A DNA stretch of 64,000 bases from Cryptomeria japonica (lineage: Eukaryota; Streptophyta; Pinopsida; Cupressales; Cupressaceae): the NCBI RefSeq assembly GCF_030272615.1, contig NC_081412.1:545980202-546044201 (forward strand). The letters are read 5' to 3'. Below the pieces are notes generated by a model, which saw only the letters and a list, made by a program, of their open reading frames with translations, was not told the origin of the DNA and made no database searches. Each line of letters opens with the position of its first letter. Within the stretch, counting starts at the first letter, position 1. Below, one piece after another: positions 34,731 to 47,560 of this stretch. Position numbers and translations under genes: made by a program.

Positions 34731-37700
34731 ATGTTGGCCCAAAAATGCATAACATGAAAATATGTATTTTTTTTTGTGATAAGGATGAGTTCTGCTAGGG
34801 TTTGAGGTTGCGTATTACATATTGCTTTCTTCATACCGCATTTATTGCAGGATTTTTGCGTTTATTACGACTCCGGCCAACTTTAGCCTAGTAATTGATG
34901 CTGGTGTTGGAGTTGCTGCAACGGACCCTCATGACGCCCCAGAACAAGCACCCTCGCAAATTTGTTCCGAAAGTTTTACACGAGGTATGTCCTCGCCTGA
35001 TGTTGTGCTTCCTATTCAAGATTTTGATAATTCCTGTGAGTGGCTTGAAAAATGCACTTTGATAGGCTATTTTGTAAGTAGGATCCCTCATGAAAGCATG
35101 CTTCATGATTGGGTCGCCAAAGCTTGGTCTCCTCATGGAGTCCAGCTTGATGGCATCCACAGTCTCACGAAGGGTTTCTTTTTGTTTCTCTTTTTGAACC
35201 CTTCCCATGTTGAGGCTATCCTCTCTCATGGGCCATAGACCATTCAGTCTTCCCTCCTAGTTTTTCAGCGCTGGTCTCGCGACTTTTCTGTCTCAGATGA
35301 CAAAACATTGTGAGTCCCAGTCTGGGTTGAGTTCCCTAGTATTCCTTTACCTTGTTGGCCTTTCATGCAAACTATTGCTTAGTCTATTGGCAAAGTTGTT
35401 TGCCTTGAGCCAAGTCAATTTTTTAATGCTCGCCCTCAAAAGAGGGTCTGCATTGAGGTTGACCTTTCACGCGACCTGAAAGAAACCGTTGATATCCAAG
35501 TGGGAGGCAATACCTTCACCCAGAAGGTGCTTTATTTGAACCTTCCCAACACTTATTATTGGTGCTAGTCGGTGGAACACAAGATCAAGGATTGTCCCTT
35601 GGCTATTTCGAAAATAAAACCCCCTGTTAAGGAGTCTGGCTCTTGACCTATGGAGGGAGATAAGAAGGATGAATGGATCACTATAGTTCACAAAGGCAAA
35701 AAATATGTGGCTTCGACGCAAAAGACTCCTGTCGGTTCCAGTTCCTAGTCAATGATGAAACCTCTTATGCAGACACCGTCTACCCAAGCAGTCTCTACGC
35801 CGCCCACTCCGGTTTCAAACCCTAACCAGCAAGGGAAGTTCTCTTTTGATGGTGCCACTCGACCCCCTTGGGTGCGCACTCCTCAGGCTGCGTCTGCGAT
35901 TTCTGCTCCACACTCTTTGCGGCACTCTCGCAACCCTTCTGGGCGTGCTGAGATTGTAGATGGTGGTTCAGAAAATGATGAGTTATTTCTGGTGGGGACT
36001 CTGGTCTCAGTTCAAATTTTTTGTCCGTGGTATCTCCCTACCTGAGTCACCTACTCAACTTGTCAATGGCCATTTTACGGATGATTCCTTCCTCACTCTC
36101 ATTGAGAAAGAGGACAATTTACAGGCCCGTCTTCAATGTCTGGACACCTTTTGCTTGGCTTCTGGTTTGGCCATCTAATGGCATAAGACACAATGTTATA
36201 GGCAGTTTTTTCTTCTCGCCTTGCCTTGGATTTTTCAATATAACTGGAAATGGCTTCATCATGGCAATTTTTTTTGCTTTCTGGGCATTCCCTTTGCCTT
36301 TCAAGCTTTTCCTATGGATCTTTGGAATGTTGTTTTAGTTAGTATTGAGAAAAAGTTGGCCTATTGGATTACCAAGCCTCTCTCTTTGGCTGGTAAATTC
36401 CAAATTTGTTCTAAGGTTTTGGTTGCCACCCATGTCTATTACTCCTCATGTTGGGCTCCTTCTAAGGCCTCTTACATGAAGTTGGAGAGACTTCTGCAAG
36501 ATTTTCGTTGGGCCTCTGGGTCTGACCATCAAGGTTTCTATAGGGTTGCTTGGGAGCATTGTTGTCTTCCCAAGGAGTCTAGAGGGCTTGACCTTATTTC
36601 TACCCAAAAACAAGGGTTTTCCTTATGTGCTAAATGGATAATTAGAGCCTTATCTAGAGACGAGGCCTGGAAAATCCTTCTCCAGCATTGCATTTCTTCA
36701 GAATTTCTTGCCAACAGGCCAACTTGGAAGGGGATTGGTTTTCAAACCCTGCTCATTATGAAAGGCCATATTCAAATCCAGGGTACTTTTGTTGTTAAAA
36801 GCATCTAGCATGCTTGGGAAGCTATCAAGCCTTGGCTTCGATCGGCGGGTGATGGTTTTCGTGACGGGATCTTCATGAATCAACACAACCTCTGGTGGTC
36901 ACGTCTTTTTCAGGTGCAAGGGTTACCACTGGCCAAAATCTAGGGTGTTAGTGCTCTACGTTTTCACAAATGCGACATTAGAACACCTAAGGATTTATTT
37001 TCCAGAGCTTTTATGAGCCTCATGTCATGGGATGACATCCAGGTCTAGTTTCGTCTGTCTCGACCAGATTGATAGACTTATGACCTTCTGGTCTCGACCT
37101 TACTCTCACATTTGTTACATAAGCTTGGCATTCAGTTTATCAAACCTTGGTTGAAATATTGGAAGTGGTATCCTCGGACTCCTTTCACCAACTACAAACC
37201 CAAAATGGGTTATCTCTAGCTAGTTCCCCATTTGCCTATGGTCCATATTCTCAACCAGCAGTGGCACTTGCAGTCTTCTCAGACTTCTTGGAGATTCAGC
37301 TTTATTGATGTCTGGTCCACCACCACTGAACCCAAGATTGCACAATTTGCTTGGTGTGTGCTTTTTCAAGGACTGCCTTTGGGTTCCAAACTTAAGCATT
37401 TGGGGGTTATTGATCCCCTGTGCCCATTTTGTGGTCACCCAGAAACTTTTATGCACATTTTTTGGTTCTATAGAAGAGCTCAATAGTAATGGAGCTAGAT
37501 CCATGATTTCTTTCGGCCTTTTCGACCTGAGCTCTTTTCTTGGCATATGGCTCTTCTAGGCGATTCACCTAGAGTCCCCTTCAAATTTTCCCAGATATGA
37601 CATGTTTTCAGAATGGAGATCCTATTCACTCTTTGGAAGGATAGAAATGCAGTTCTTTTTGCTCACAACTTTTTGGATATTAATGTCTTGCTTTATGCTA

Positions 37701-38388
37701 AAGCTTGCATTTGTTATAATGCATTAATGCAGATTCAAGTACAAGGTGACAAAGTGGCTTTGGAGGCTTACAAGAGTTCCTATAGCACTGGGACAATGCC
37801 CCTTGTGCAGTTGCCAGAGTGCCATCAGATTCTGTCTCTACCAACCGCACTCCACCTCGTGGCCGCAGTTCTTCTTCTCGCCGCTCTCAGACCTCATAGT
37901 CCCAGGCTCCTCGCCGCTTTGCTAGCGAGAGAGATGATACGTGGAGGCACCACTTGGTTTCTCCTCTACGTTGTGGCTCTACCTCGGGGTGGCCTTTTGC
38001 TGCTCCTGTGACTTTGGCTCCTCCTACTAGTGATGGCTCTAGGTGGCCTTTTGCCACCACCTCCAAGTTTCCCCACCTGGCTCTGGCGTTTTCATCCCCC
38101 AGGCGGGAGGAAGGAGAAGTTGACAAAGATCCTGAAGATGGGTGGTCCGTGTTAGACCCGACTCTTGACCCCGCTGATGTATGGGGCAAGAAATATGATC
38201 CAGATCCTCCTCCCTCAGCTGCCTCTACTTTCGCTGCTTGAGGAAGGTTTTTGATGAATAACTTTATTTTTTGACTCTGACTTCTGGTCGTGTGACTCTC
38301 GCGGGGTGATCTTGTATCCCCCGACCTTTTTTTGTGAATGTGTGCTTTAATATTTTTAATTAATAGAGAAGGCCTATTCATAAAAAAA
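34731..38388 (+). mobile_element. LINE, internally deleted, with target duplication
   Basis: Non-LTR retrotransposon of the plant L1 type. ORF1 lies at about 34820-36000. A DUF4283-like domain (about 35100-35500, with in-frame stops such as TAG at 35236) leads into a degraded zinc knuckle (C..VEHKIKDC, near 35570-35605) and a Pro/Ser-rich tail with WITIVHKGKKYV. ORF2 keeps only its 3' part, from the catalytic FTDDSF box (36073-36087) through the thumb (SLAGKFQICSKVL) to the zf-RVT zinc-binding region (CPFCGHPETFMHIF, near 37420-37470). The endonuclease and the reverse transcriptase fingers are missing. The 3' end is AATAGAGAAGGCC then a poly(A) of about 12. A 17-bp target duplication with three mismatches is visible (34714-34730 and 38389-38405). 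Copy B at about 41570-41590 is the empty site. Dead element. Confidence 0.9.
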
Positions 38389-38405
38389 AAAAACATCATG
38401 TCTTT

Positions 38406-40653
38406 GACTGCTCTTGACACTCAATTTTAAGTCATTAATTATTTAGGCTCAGAAGATTTTATTTGTTTTTTATTAAGAGAAAATCAAAATTTGAAGACAT
38501 GTTGAAATCTTAAGTACAAAGAATTATCAATAGAAACACATCCAATTCATAGTCAAACAATAACAAAAATAAAAAAATAGACCCACACACCACAAACCTA
38601 AAAACAAAATAAAAATAACAATAATAATAAATTTTTTTTCAAGACTTCAACAACTTCCAACCAGATTATAAAAAGGCTTTATTTATTAGTCTAAATGGAA
38701 TTTGACTATTGTTTGAATCCTTAAAATTTTAGTAATTAATCTCAGTGCTTGTCAACATATCATCTTTTGTAGGTCTAAACAATAAGGTGAATCTTTATTT
38801 GTTTCTATGTATAAAAGGCAAGGCTTACACTTATTTGTGTATGATAAAGTTCACTTCCATTCATCAATTTCAGATCTATATATATGGAGAGATGATACCA
38901 CAATAATGGGTTTATTTTTCTTTTGTTTAAGATCATTGAAATTAGTTTTTGTTAAAAAATAAAAGAAAAAGTCATTACATTTCATAAATTATAATATATA
39001 AATAATTAATTTAGAAATGGTGTAAAAAAATTATTTGTATCATTTTCTATTAGATTGCATTTATAATTGTTTGAATTAAAAATTATTTTTTAATCATAAT
39101 CATTAATTTAAATAGCATTTATTATATTTTTTATAATTTATTATTAGAAAAATTTGTGTGTCTTATATAGACACACACAAATATTTACCATGATGGTGCT
39201 TTTATTTTTTTTGAAAAATTAATCACTTTATTTAGGTAATTAATTTTTTAATTGATAATAATTATAATTTAGAGATATTGTGTAACCTTAACACAACTTC
39301 TTACATATAAATAAAAATTAAAAAATATATATTTAATGAATCAAAATAAGTACATTAATATAAAGTATAAGAATTTTTAATAAATATTTAACTTTGTCTT
39401 ATAAGAACTAGTAGTGAGAAATACATCCCAAAAATCACTAAAACATTGATTGAGCTCTTGCATTGAATGAATTAGATGTTAGATCAATTGATTTGATGAT
39501 TACAAAGACGAATACCTTATAGAAAGAAATAGGAAAAATCAAGCCTTAATGAAATCCTAGGTGAGGTTTTATATTAGATCATGACTTGTGTCCTCGTCTA
39601 ATGGTATGAGACCGAAAAATACAAAACCTAAAGAATACAAAAATTACTTCTTAAATGTATCTTAAGAGTACTAAAATTAACATGTCTAATTAATTAATTA
39701 AGTATTTATCTATTTTACTCTAACATATTTAATATGTCTTTTGATGTACTAAACATATGTGTTATTTTTATAATAAAGATGTTTATTAAGCAACAAAAGG
39801 TATTAAAAAACATATAATATATCCTTAAGAGGTGGAAAATGGTTATTGAATGCCTCTCCTTCAATAAGTTTATTGACTCTTTCAGTTCTCCTTTAGCAAT
39901 CATGTAATGCAAGAACATCAAAAGATCATTTGATAGGCTTCCTTGTGTGTACTATTGTTTTGTATCTATAAAGGTTTAAGTACTTCTTTTTACCCCTTAA
40001 TATTAACTTAGAACAAGAATCATGATAGTATTCATATGTAAATGTCTTTTATTTATATGGCTGAATTAGTTTCACTCAACATTTATTGTTAAGAGCATTC
40101 ATATATTCCTAGTTCTACTTTACTTCTACTAAATTGTGAACACCCTACATTAATATAAAGTTTCAAAAAAGTTATACTTAATCAACATCTATAGATGAAT
40201 TGAAACTTCTAAGTCAATACAAAGACACAAAATGCAATGATGAAATTGACATACCATACTATTTTGTTGAAAATCAAACTTTAATTCTAGATTAATTTTA
40301 TAGATGACATTTTTTGAAGTCTTAATAACAAATAGAAAATATGCTTTTTAGATAAAATTGATTTGGGACCAAAAAAATTATTTAAAAGAAAAATATTAAA
40401 AATAAGTAAAAAAAATAAAAAATAAAAAAAATTGAAAAAGAAAACTCATTCACTCATTTATTTTATAGACAACAAAAAAATTTAAAATTAGATGCTCTTT
40501 TGAACATTTTAGACTAAATATTAAAGTTTAATGATCAAACAACCAATAATTTAAAGCTTCATTATTGACTAAAATTGAAGTTTGAATATCATATTATGTT
40601 TCAAAATAACCCTGACCAAGTGAATCTTTTGTTAGAAATTGGAAATGTGCTGG
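38406..40653. other. Right half of copy A and spacer, no gene
   Basis: 38406-39825 is the continuation of duplication copy A (matches 41590-43235). 39826-40653 is AT-rich with A-rich runs near 40380-40440. No coding signal. Confidence 0.5.
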
Positions 40654-40941
40654 TAAAACTTCTTATCAAGCAATTAGAGAAAGATGCGAAATTTGGAAAT
40701 ACTTGGACCAAAACACAAACCACACAGATAAAATCACATCATTATATTTGAGGAGTCGCACAGAGGAATTTTCCCAATCCATAAAAACGGCTTTACAAAC
40801 AGTAAGCAAGTTCCAGACTGTCTTCAATCTCATTTCACTCGGGGAGCAAGATGGGCACTAAAACTAACCCTAAATTTACAATTCCCCGATTCGATCTCTC
40901 CCAACACCAACTGATAACAACTTATACAATTGGACGCTCAG

Positions 40942-41250
40942 TTACAGAAGAAACTTAACGCCTTTGAACGCCGCCATTTGTTTGTTTTCAGACTCCCAAC
41001 AAAAGACCCAAGACCGTCCTCTTGTTGAAGCTATTTCTGCTATTTCACTTTCAGTTTCTTGTAGCACATCACCATCTGATCGATCTCCTTGGCAATCCAT
41101 ACGTGGAGATAAGAGGGGCGATAACAGAGGAATGTGATTGCTCTCATTAAATAGATCTGGAGTCGGACCCTTCACTTCCAAAGGTGTTGGTGCACGCATT
41201 TGTAGCCGATTACTTTGTTGCACTAATTTCATGCCCATTATACTCATCAT
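40942..41250 (-). CDS. Small conserved protein, member B (102 residues)
   Basis: Paralogue of member A in the second copy of the segmental duplication. One frame runs from ATG 41250 (alternative ATG 41232) to TAA 40942. It keeps NRLQ, APTPLEV, PDLFNESN, IPLLSPLLSP and SWVFCWES. There are 23 amino-acid differences from A over 102 positions and no indel, which argues for past or present selection on the frame. The same TATA-like TATAATATAG stands 49 bases before the ATG (41299-41308, minus). Substitutions at positions fixed in the other two members (second P of APPPL to T, K to E and P to H before IPLLSPL) hint at relaxation, so this member may be drifting. Function unknown. Confidence 0.55.
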   Translation of the reverse strand: MMSIMGMKLVQQSNRLQMRAPTPLEVKGPTPDLFNESNHIPLLSPLLSPRMDCQGDRSDGDVLQETESEIAEIASTRGRSWVFCWESENKQMAAFKGVKFLL

Positions 41251-41857
41251 TTTTCTCAAATCTTCTCATCCCATGCTTTTAACAATGCTCCGGCTTCTCT
41301 ATATTATATTGGCTTCGTCTTTTGGGGGAATCTGGAGAGTTGAGAACACGTTAATAAGATGTGGAGAGAGGTGGGTCATTTGTGGGCCAAGATCCGTTAT
41401 ACTGATTTGTGGACTGAAATCGAAGTCTTTGGTCAATAGCTATCACCAGCTTAAAAAAAGAGAGTAAGTTTATGGAACGTGTTCTTAGTCTTGTTTCGTC
41501 TGGGATTAATCAAGAAGTAATGGATGTGAACAATTTAGATCAGTATCTGTAAAGATGGGATCTTTAGAAACATCGTGTCTAGACTGTTCTTGACATTCGA
41601 TTTTAACCTGGGGTTCATTTAGGGCTGGAAGGCTTTATTTGTTTTTCTAAGTTGGGTTCGACTATTCTTTGAGTCCTTAAAATTTAGGAATTAATCTGAG
41701 TGCTTGTCAACATTATCAGTCTTTTGCTATTGGTGTAAACAAGAAGATGAATCTTTATTTGTAGGTATAAAAGGCAAGGCTTATACTTATACTCATTTAT
41801 GTAGGACAAAGTTCACTTCCATTTAATTAATTTTAGAGGAGAGATGGTTTTTCAATA

Positions 41858-42337
41858 GAGGAAATGTATAGTAGTGGTTATAATTAATTTTGTGTATTTA
41901 CAAATCTTAAATGGTACATCAAATTTTGATGATTTTTTTTAGTTGTCTTTGTATGTGACTTAACGGCTTATAGTTAATGTTATGGCTCCTGGGTAGTAAT
42001 GATGCATGTTATGGGATCAGTTATGTGCACAAGGGTCAAAAAGTACACATTTCAAAGTATTGCCCCAATACCTACTTAAAGATGTTCCAATAACCATCCA
42101 CTCAAAAGTGCTAGTACTTGTGGACAAATGTCCCAATAGCTATGCACAAATGTCCTACTAGTGGTGCAATTATGGATAAAAAAACCTAAAATATGATCGG
42201 CTATTGGTACATGTGAAACTTATCAATGAGCATTGCATTATCATTTTTCAGGCTCCTTTAAAATTAGTAATTGCGGGGTTGGGTGCACAAGGAGTGATTG
42301 GTTATTTGAGCACGATCCACTACTGGTGCTCTTCCCC
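41858..42337. mobile_element. MITE copy 3 (480 bp, TA target duplication)
   Basis: Same family as 7648-8150 and 15995-16474. TA flanks at 41856-41857 and 42338-42339. Right terminus reverse complement GGGGAAGAGCACCAGTAGTG; left terminus GAGGAAATGTATAGTAGTGG. Internal blocks are shared in the same order (TTTGTATGTGACTTAACGGC; TGGACAAATGTCCCAATAG). The 60-codon frame at 42204-42386 spans its end and is not a gene. Confidence 0.9.
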
Positions 42338-43309
42338 TAATAGATTCAGTTTTGTTTGTTTGTTTAGGACCACTAAAACTAATTGATGTCCTTGAGATAT
42401 CACATTCTATATATTATAATAATTAAAGATGGTGTAAATCAATAATTTGTATCATTTTTTATATAGACTGTGTTTATAATTGTCTGAGTTAAAAAATACA
42501 TATTGATCATATTCAATAATTTTAATAGTATATATATACACACACAAATCTTTAGAGTGTTAGTAAATTCATTTATTTTTCAAAAAAATAATTAATTTAT
42601 TTAGGTAGTTAATATTTTAATTGATAATAATTATAATTTAGAGATATTGACTGACCATAACACAACTTTTTACAAATAAAATAATATATTTATTGAATTA
42701 AATAAGGATACTAATATAAAGTATAAGGATTTTTGGCAAATATCTCCACATCCAAAAAATCACATGCAACTAAAACATATGTCACATGGAGAGATAAAAA
42801 GTTTTTGATTGTGATATGCAACTTAGAGAATTGATTTAATACAAAAGACAATCAATATTGAGCTATTGGATTTAATGAATTAGATGATATATTAAAGGAG
42901 TTAATGACTACAATAAATCCTTGAACAAAGATATAGGAAAAGAATCTGTAGATGAAATCCTAGGTGAGTTTTTAAATTATATCATGACATTTGTCTTTTT
43001 CTAATGCTATGAGATAAAAAAGTACATGACCTAAGGATAAAAAAACCACTTCTTAGATGTAGCTTAAGTTTACTAAAATTAAAAGGAGGCCTAATTAATT
43101 AATTAGGTGATTACCTATTTTACTCTAACATATTTAGTATGTTTTTTCTATGTCCTAAAGGTATGCCATTTTTTAATATAATAAATATATATTTATTAAG
43201 AAAAAAAGTATTTAAAAACATATGAAATCATTTTAGTTTTAGAAACATAAATTAAGGGTTATTTATGTTTGATATTTTTATATTTTTATGATATTATTTT
43301 ACTTGAATA

Positions 43310-44540
43310 ATTATATTCTTTCTTTGTACTACTTCATTTTTCCGAGGAGTTCTAGGAGCACATAGATGCCTCTTTATTCCATGTTCCTCACATAATTTTC
43401 AAAATCTATTTTATGTGAATTTACCTCCTCTATCAGACATTAAACAATTGATTCTACAATTCGTTCCATTTTCAACCATTGACTTGAAATTTTTAAACAT
43501 ACTAAAGGTCTTTGATTTTTCTTTTAAGAAAGTAACTCAAGTCATCGTAGAAAAATCATAAATGAGTAACATGAAGTACCTTTCCCCTTGAATAATCTTT
43601 GTCCTAGTTGTTTATCACAAGCTAATATGAATCAACTCCAAATATTTTGTGGAAGAGAACTCCTTTCTCTTAAATCTTGTCCTTGTATGTTTCCCAAATT
43701 GATATTCTTTTCCTAATGTGTTTGCAAGCTTGAATATCTTTGGCATGTCTCTAACTACATGCATAGAGATGAACTTCACAAGATTCTCAAAACTGACGTC
43801 TCCCATTATTTTGTGTCATATCCATCATTCAATAGTTTTACGTAGAACATAATTTCTTTCATTATCTTCCTTTAGGTTCTATACATTTTCTCCATACCAA
43901 CCTTCTAGACCTTGCCTCATTTCTTTCATATCCTTTATCATGAAATGTAAAATTGTAGCCTTTGTTGCACATTTACAAGTACACTAAGAAGATTGCGCTT
44001 CAGACCTTTAACATAGAGAACATCTTATGTCTTTGTCTCTCCATCAATAATTACTCTTCCTTTTCTATAATTCTTTGTAGAAGAATCATCTCCAAAGTTA
44101 ATTGATCCTCCATTCCATTTTTTAAGATGGATGAACTTACTTCTATCACTTGTCATGTGGCTATCAATCACCTAAGAATTTGTCTCTTCTTTTACATGAA
44201 AGGTAGTCCACACAATCATAAACATTACAATGTTATTATCATCTTCTAGAGTACAAGACATCTTGATAGGATCAGGATATTTCAGAACAGTGTTGTTTAG
44301 ACATTTGTTAGCTTCAACAAAATTATTTCCAACATTCAGGTCCATGAACAAAGTTTCACTCCATCATCATTAAGAGTACTGGAATCCTAATCATTTGAGG
44401 AATAGAAAACCTCTTTGGAGTATAGAATTCTTTTGGAATTGTTACTCTTGAAATTCTTGTTACTATTCTCTAGTTCTTTATAGGGACATTTAGAAGCATA
44501 CTAACCAATTTTGCCACAATTAAAACATTTGAAAGATAAC
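43310..44540 (-). mobile_element. Broken Ty1/copia gag-protease-integrase fragment
   Basis: Read on the minus strand: a gag zinc-knuckle-like motif (about 44535-44480), a protease-like DSHMTSDRSKF block (about 44175-44130), then a pre-integrase and integrase start (about 43806-43615, VSFENLVKF.. ending KYLELIHISL) and decayed integrase core down to about 43310. Reverse transcriptase and LTRs absent. Many breaks; old. Confidence 0.75.
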
Positions 44541-44549
44541 TTTTAAACT

Positions 44550-45330
44550 TCTAATGGTGAAAAAACTAGGGTTTCACCAGTTAGCATAGTAAGACCACTA
44601 ATTCTACCTTAGGGACCACTACATTTAAGGAGGGGTGAATCCAATAAATCTAGCCACAACTCAAATATGAAAAGGGTTGAAATTTTGATTAGATTCATTG
44701 GTTATTAATAGTTACCCTCATTCTTAGTTAAAATTGGATGGTTGTGAAATTAGGGTAAACTAATGAATAATTATGTTATACTGATGAAGACAATAAGCTA
44801 CATATGTCCCACAAAGCCACAATTAAGATTTGGGCAAAATAAGAGATTTAGAACCTATTCTAGAAGTTCAACATGATTTTTTGGGACCAGGTAGTACAGA
44901 TATGGCCTAGTCCTCTGAATTTCACTTTGTCAAAAGTTGAACCTATTTGTCATCGTCAACTTTGTGAGAATACCTGAGTACAAACTCTAAGCCTATTCCC
45001 TATACATATAAAGAGAGAGAAAAAATTTATGGATAGGGGTTTTCCTTTGGTCAAACACTAGTTTTAGGAATTCACCTTGAATTGAATAATATTTATATTA
45101 AAGTAAATGCTAGGAGATATACCTCAGATCTACAATTGTTGAAGATGATGCACTACTCTTTGAATGTAATCATAAATTTTGAATATAATAGCATGAGAAA
45201 CACATGAATATGAAAAAACCTAATCACACACACATGATTGCATGAATATTGATGAAAATTTTCTCCATAATGCATGAAGAATGAAATGTTGCCTTGAATC
45301 TTTGGAAATGCTTGATGATGAATTCTCTAT
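44550..45330. mobile_element. LTR-like dispersed repeat, copy 2
   Basis: Diverged match to 24755-25560 in the same orientation. It abuts the copia zinc-knuckle region here but a gypsy gag region at the other locus, so its parent element is unclear. Ends not resolved. Confidence 0.5.
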
Positions 45331-45499
45331 TTAAATGAAATTTTTTGAAGCCCTTGCTAAGTCCTAGAAAGAGAAAAATCTCAAATTCTCTATAGACCAA
45401 GAAGTCATTTAGGATGGCTATTCCTCCTCCCTATCTACATCCTTTGAATTGTTCTCTAAAAATTCCCACTTAATATCTTTTGGGTCTACCCCAAATTAC

Positions 45500-47560
45500 T
45501 GTTTTCCTTTATGAGAATTCCTTCCTTAGTCATGTATTTCTCCCCCTAGAGAGAATTATTTTAAGGAATTTGGATATCTCTTCCTCTCAATGCTTTCAAA
45601 ACTAGGAACATTCTTAGTGGATACCATTGCATTCACAAGGTTAACCTCTATTTTCATTAAGTTAGATTTTCCTCCATCCCCATTATATGAATTTAGCGCC
45701 CTTATATCTACCTCCTTATCGTTGGAAAATAAATCCTTCTTGGGACTCTCCTCAAAATTATCCAAGGAAGAATTTAACTCGGGATCTTGCATGAGGTCAT
45801 GACTAGAATCTTGCTTGTGACTCTGAGTTATGGTAGCAGGGGATATAATACTAGGGATTGGTGAAGGGGTATTAGGTAGGGCATCCTCTTCAATAATTCT
45901 ATTAGCCTCATTACCTAAGGATGTAGTAGATTTATCAATCATATCCTCAAAATTTTCAAGAATATTGAAATTGTTAGAGATTTTTAGGTCATCAAAAAGT
46001 GAAGGGGATGCTACAGACCTAATAGGCCTTTGGAAGTCCGTAGTGTTCAAGCTCTTACTCCCTAGCTCTATAACCATAGATTTAAAAAAGTACCCCAGTT
46101 CATGGGAATTCTCTGCTTCACTAGTCATCTAATGATCATTAACACTAGGATTGGATAGGGTAGAGTCCATAGATTGCTCATATTACTTATTGTTATTGTT
46201 GCATATATTATTTATGTTGTCAATATTTGCTTTGATTTAGTTCATAAAATTTTTTTTAGCATTATTTCTCCTTCGTTTATGCTTCTTAGAGGAGGGTTTG
46301 AGACCATAGAGAGTGTTATTAGAATATATTGATTCTAGGATTTGGGTGAGAGATTCTTTGATGGTAGATTACAGAGGCAGGTTTGCATTGAATTTTACCA
46401 CCATGAGAGAGGGCTATTGATCAAGCAAAGTGTTATGAGAGCTATTGATGGGATTACTAGTCTCTTGATAAACTTTCATGGCCAAGAAAACATGTTTATT
46501 ATGAAAGTCCAGTTATGACATCAAGTCATCCTTTGGACATCAAGGCCTTTATCTCCTATATGAGAAGTGGCCCTCATAGGATTACCTAGTTGTTGAGTCA
46601 TTCCAAATTTGTTAGGGTTACCATTTGAGGGGGGTTAGGAGGGATCTTTAACCCTACCTAGATTTTTACCAATGTTGACTCTACCTTTCTTGTTCACAAT
46701 AAGAGTACAGTTTCTACAGACATTTCCTCCCTTGTGACAAAGATAACACACATTAAGTGTTCTAATAATCTCAATATCGTAAGAGAAAATCTCCCCATTA
46801 ATGGTGATCTCAATATAGCCTAGAAGGTTTATATGATAGTTTAGAGAAATAAAAAATCTAGTGTCTAGGTGCACAAGAGTGGCAATGGTTTCATCCTACC
46901 TCAAGACTTTACCAATAGAGGCTAGCATCTAAGGAAAAAATGACCACATAATCAGAGGAATATTTTTCATGACTACCCATCTAGCCCGAATGAGAGCTTT
47001 AGGACTTCATTGCTTACAAATTTAGGAATTTATTTTAATGCTCTTGAAGTAAAGTTACCCACACTCTAGTATTACTTATTAGTAGCTAACTCTTGTATTT
47101 TCAAACCATTAAATAAAATAAGAGAAAGACCTCTTGGCATAATTCCACAAAATGATATTTTACTACCAATTTTCTTAACCAAATTATTCTTGAACCACTC
47201 ATCTAGATATATCGTAGCTAGAACCCTAGTGGTATCCACAATTGCAAAGAAAATTGTTATGCTTTATAATCTAGTTTTTTTTTGCAAATGAACAATCAAC
47301 ATTTTGGAATCAAGAGTGATGACAAGATTTCTATATTTTCCATCAAGGGGCCTACTTAGTCCTCCCTCTATTTTGCCATATTCTCCTAAAATAGATGTGA
47401 AGTTATCTATAAAAATTGCATTATGAAGAATCACCACAAGTTTTTCCACTAGAGCATCTTTGAAAGATTTTAAATTTGAAGCTTTATTGTCAATGGATAT
47501 TTCAATTTTATCAGGTGGTTTTTTGTCCATAGTGTGAAGCATACACTTCCATTATAGAGA
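45500..47560 (-). mobile_element. LINE ORF1 remnant (DUF4283 / zinc knuckle)
   Basis: Minus-strand pieces in LINE ORF1 order. 47542-47264 (FKDALVEKLVV.. then YRNLVITLDSKMLIVHLQKK) resembles the start of a DUF4283 domain. 46874-46635 carries the end of that domain and a knuckle (CYLCHKGGNVCRNC). 46128-45556 (190 codons) is a Ser/Asn/Pro-rich tail. The frame is interrupted between these pieces. No ORF2 is recognised downstream; the LTR-like repeat follows instead. Decayed. Confidence 0.6.

Larger units (their letters stand above)
33800..39825. repeat. Segmental duplication copy A (interrupted by a LINE)
   Basis: 33800-34730 aligns with about 40654-41590, and 38406-39825 aligns with about 41590-43235 (copy B). 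The shared left edge begins AACTTCTTATCAAGCAATTA. The two halves in copy A are separated by the LINE at 34731-38388. Flanks carry many small indels between copies, so the duplication is old, but the embedded small ORF has none. Confidence 0.85.
40654..43235. repeat. Segmental duplication copy B (carries a MITE)
   Basis: Partner of 33800-39825. It lacks the LINE, giving the pre-insertion site near GAAACATCGTGTC at about 41568-41581. It has gained a MITE at 41858-42337. At the equivalent point copy A reads CACAATAATGGG (about 38898-38909), an empty TA site. Confidence 0.85.
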
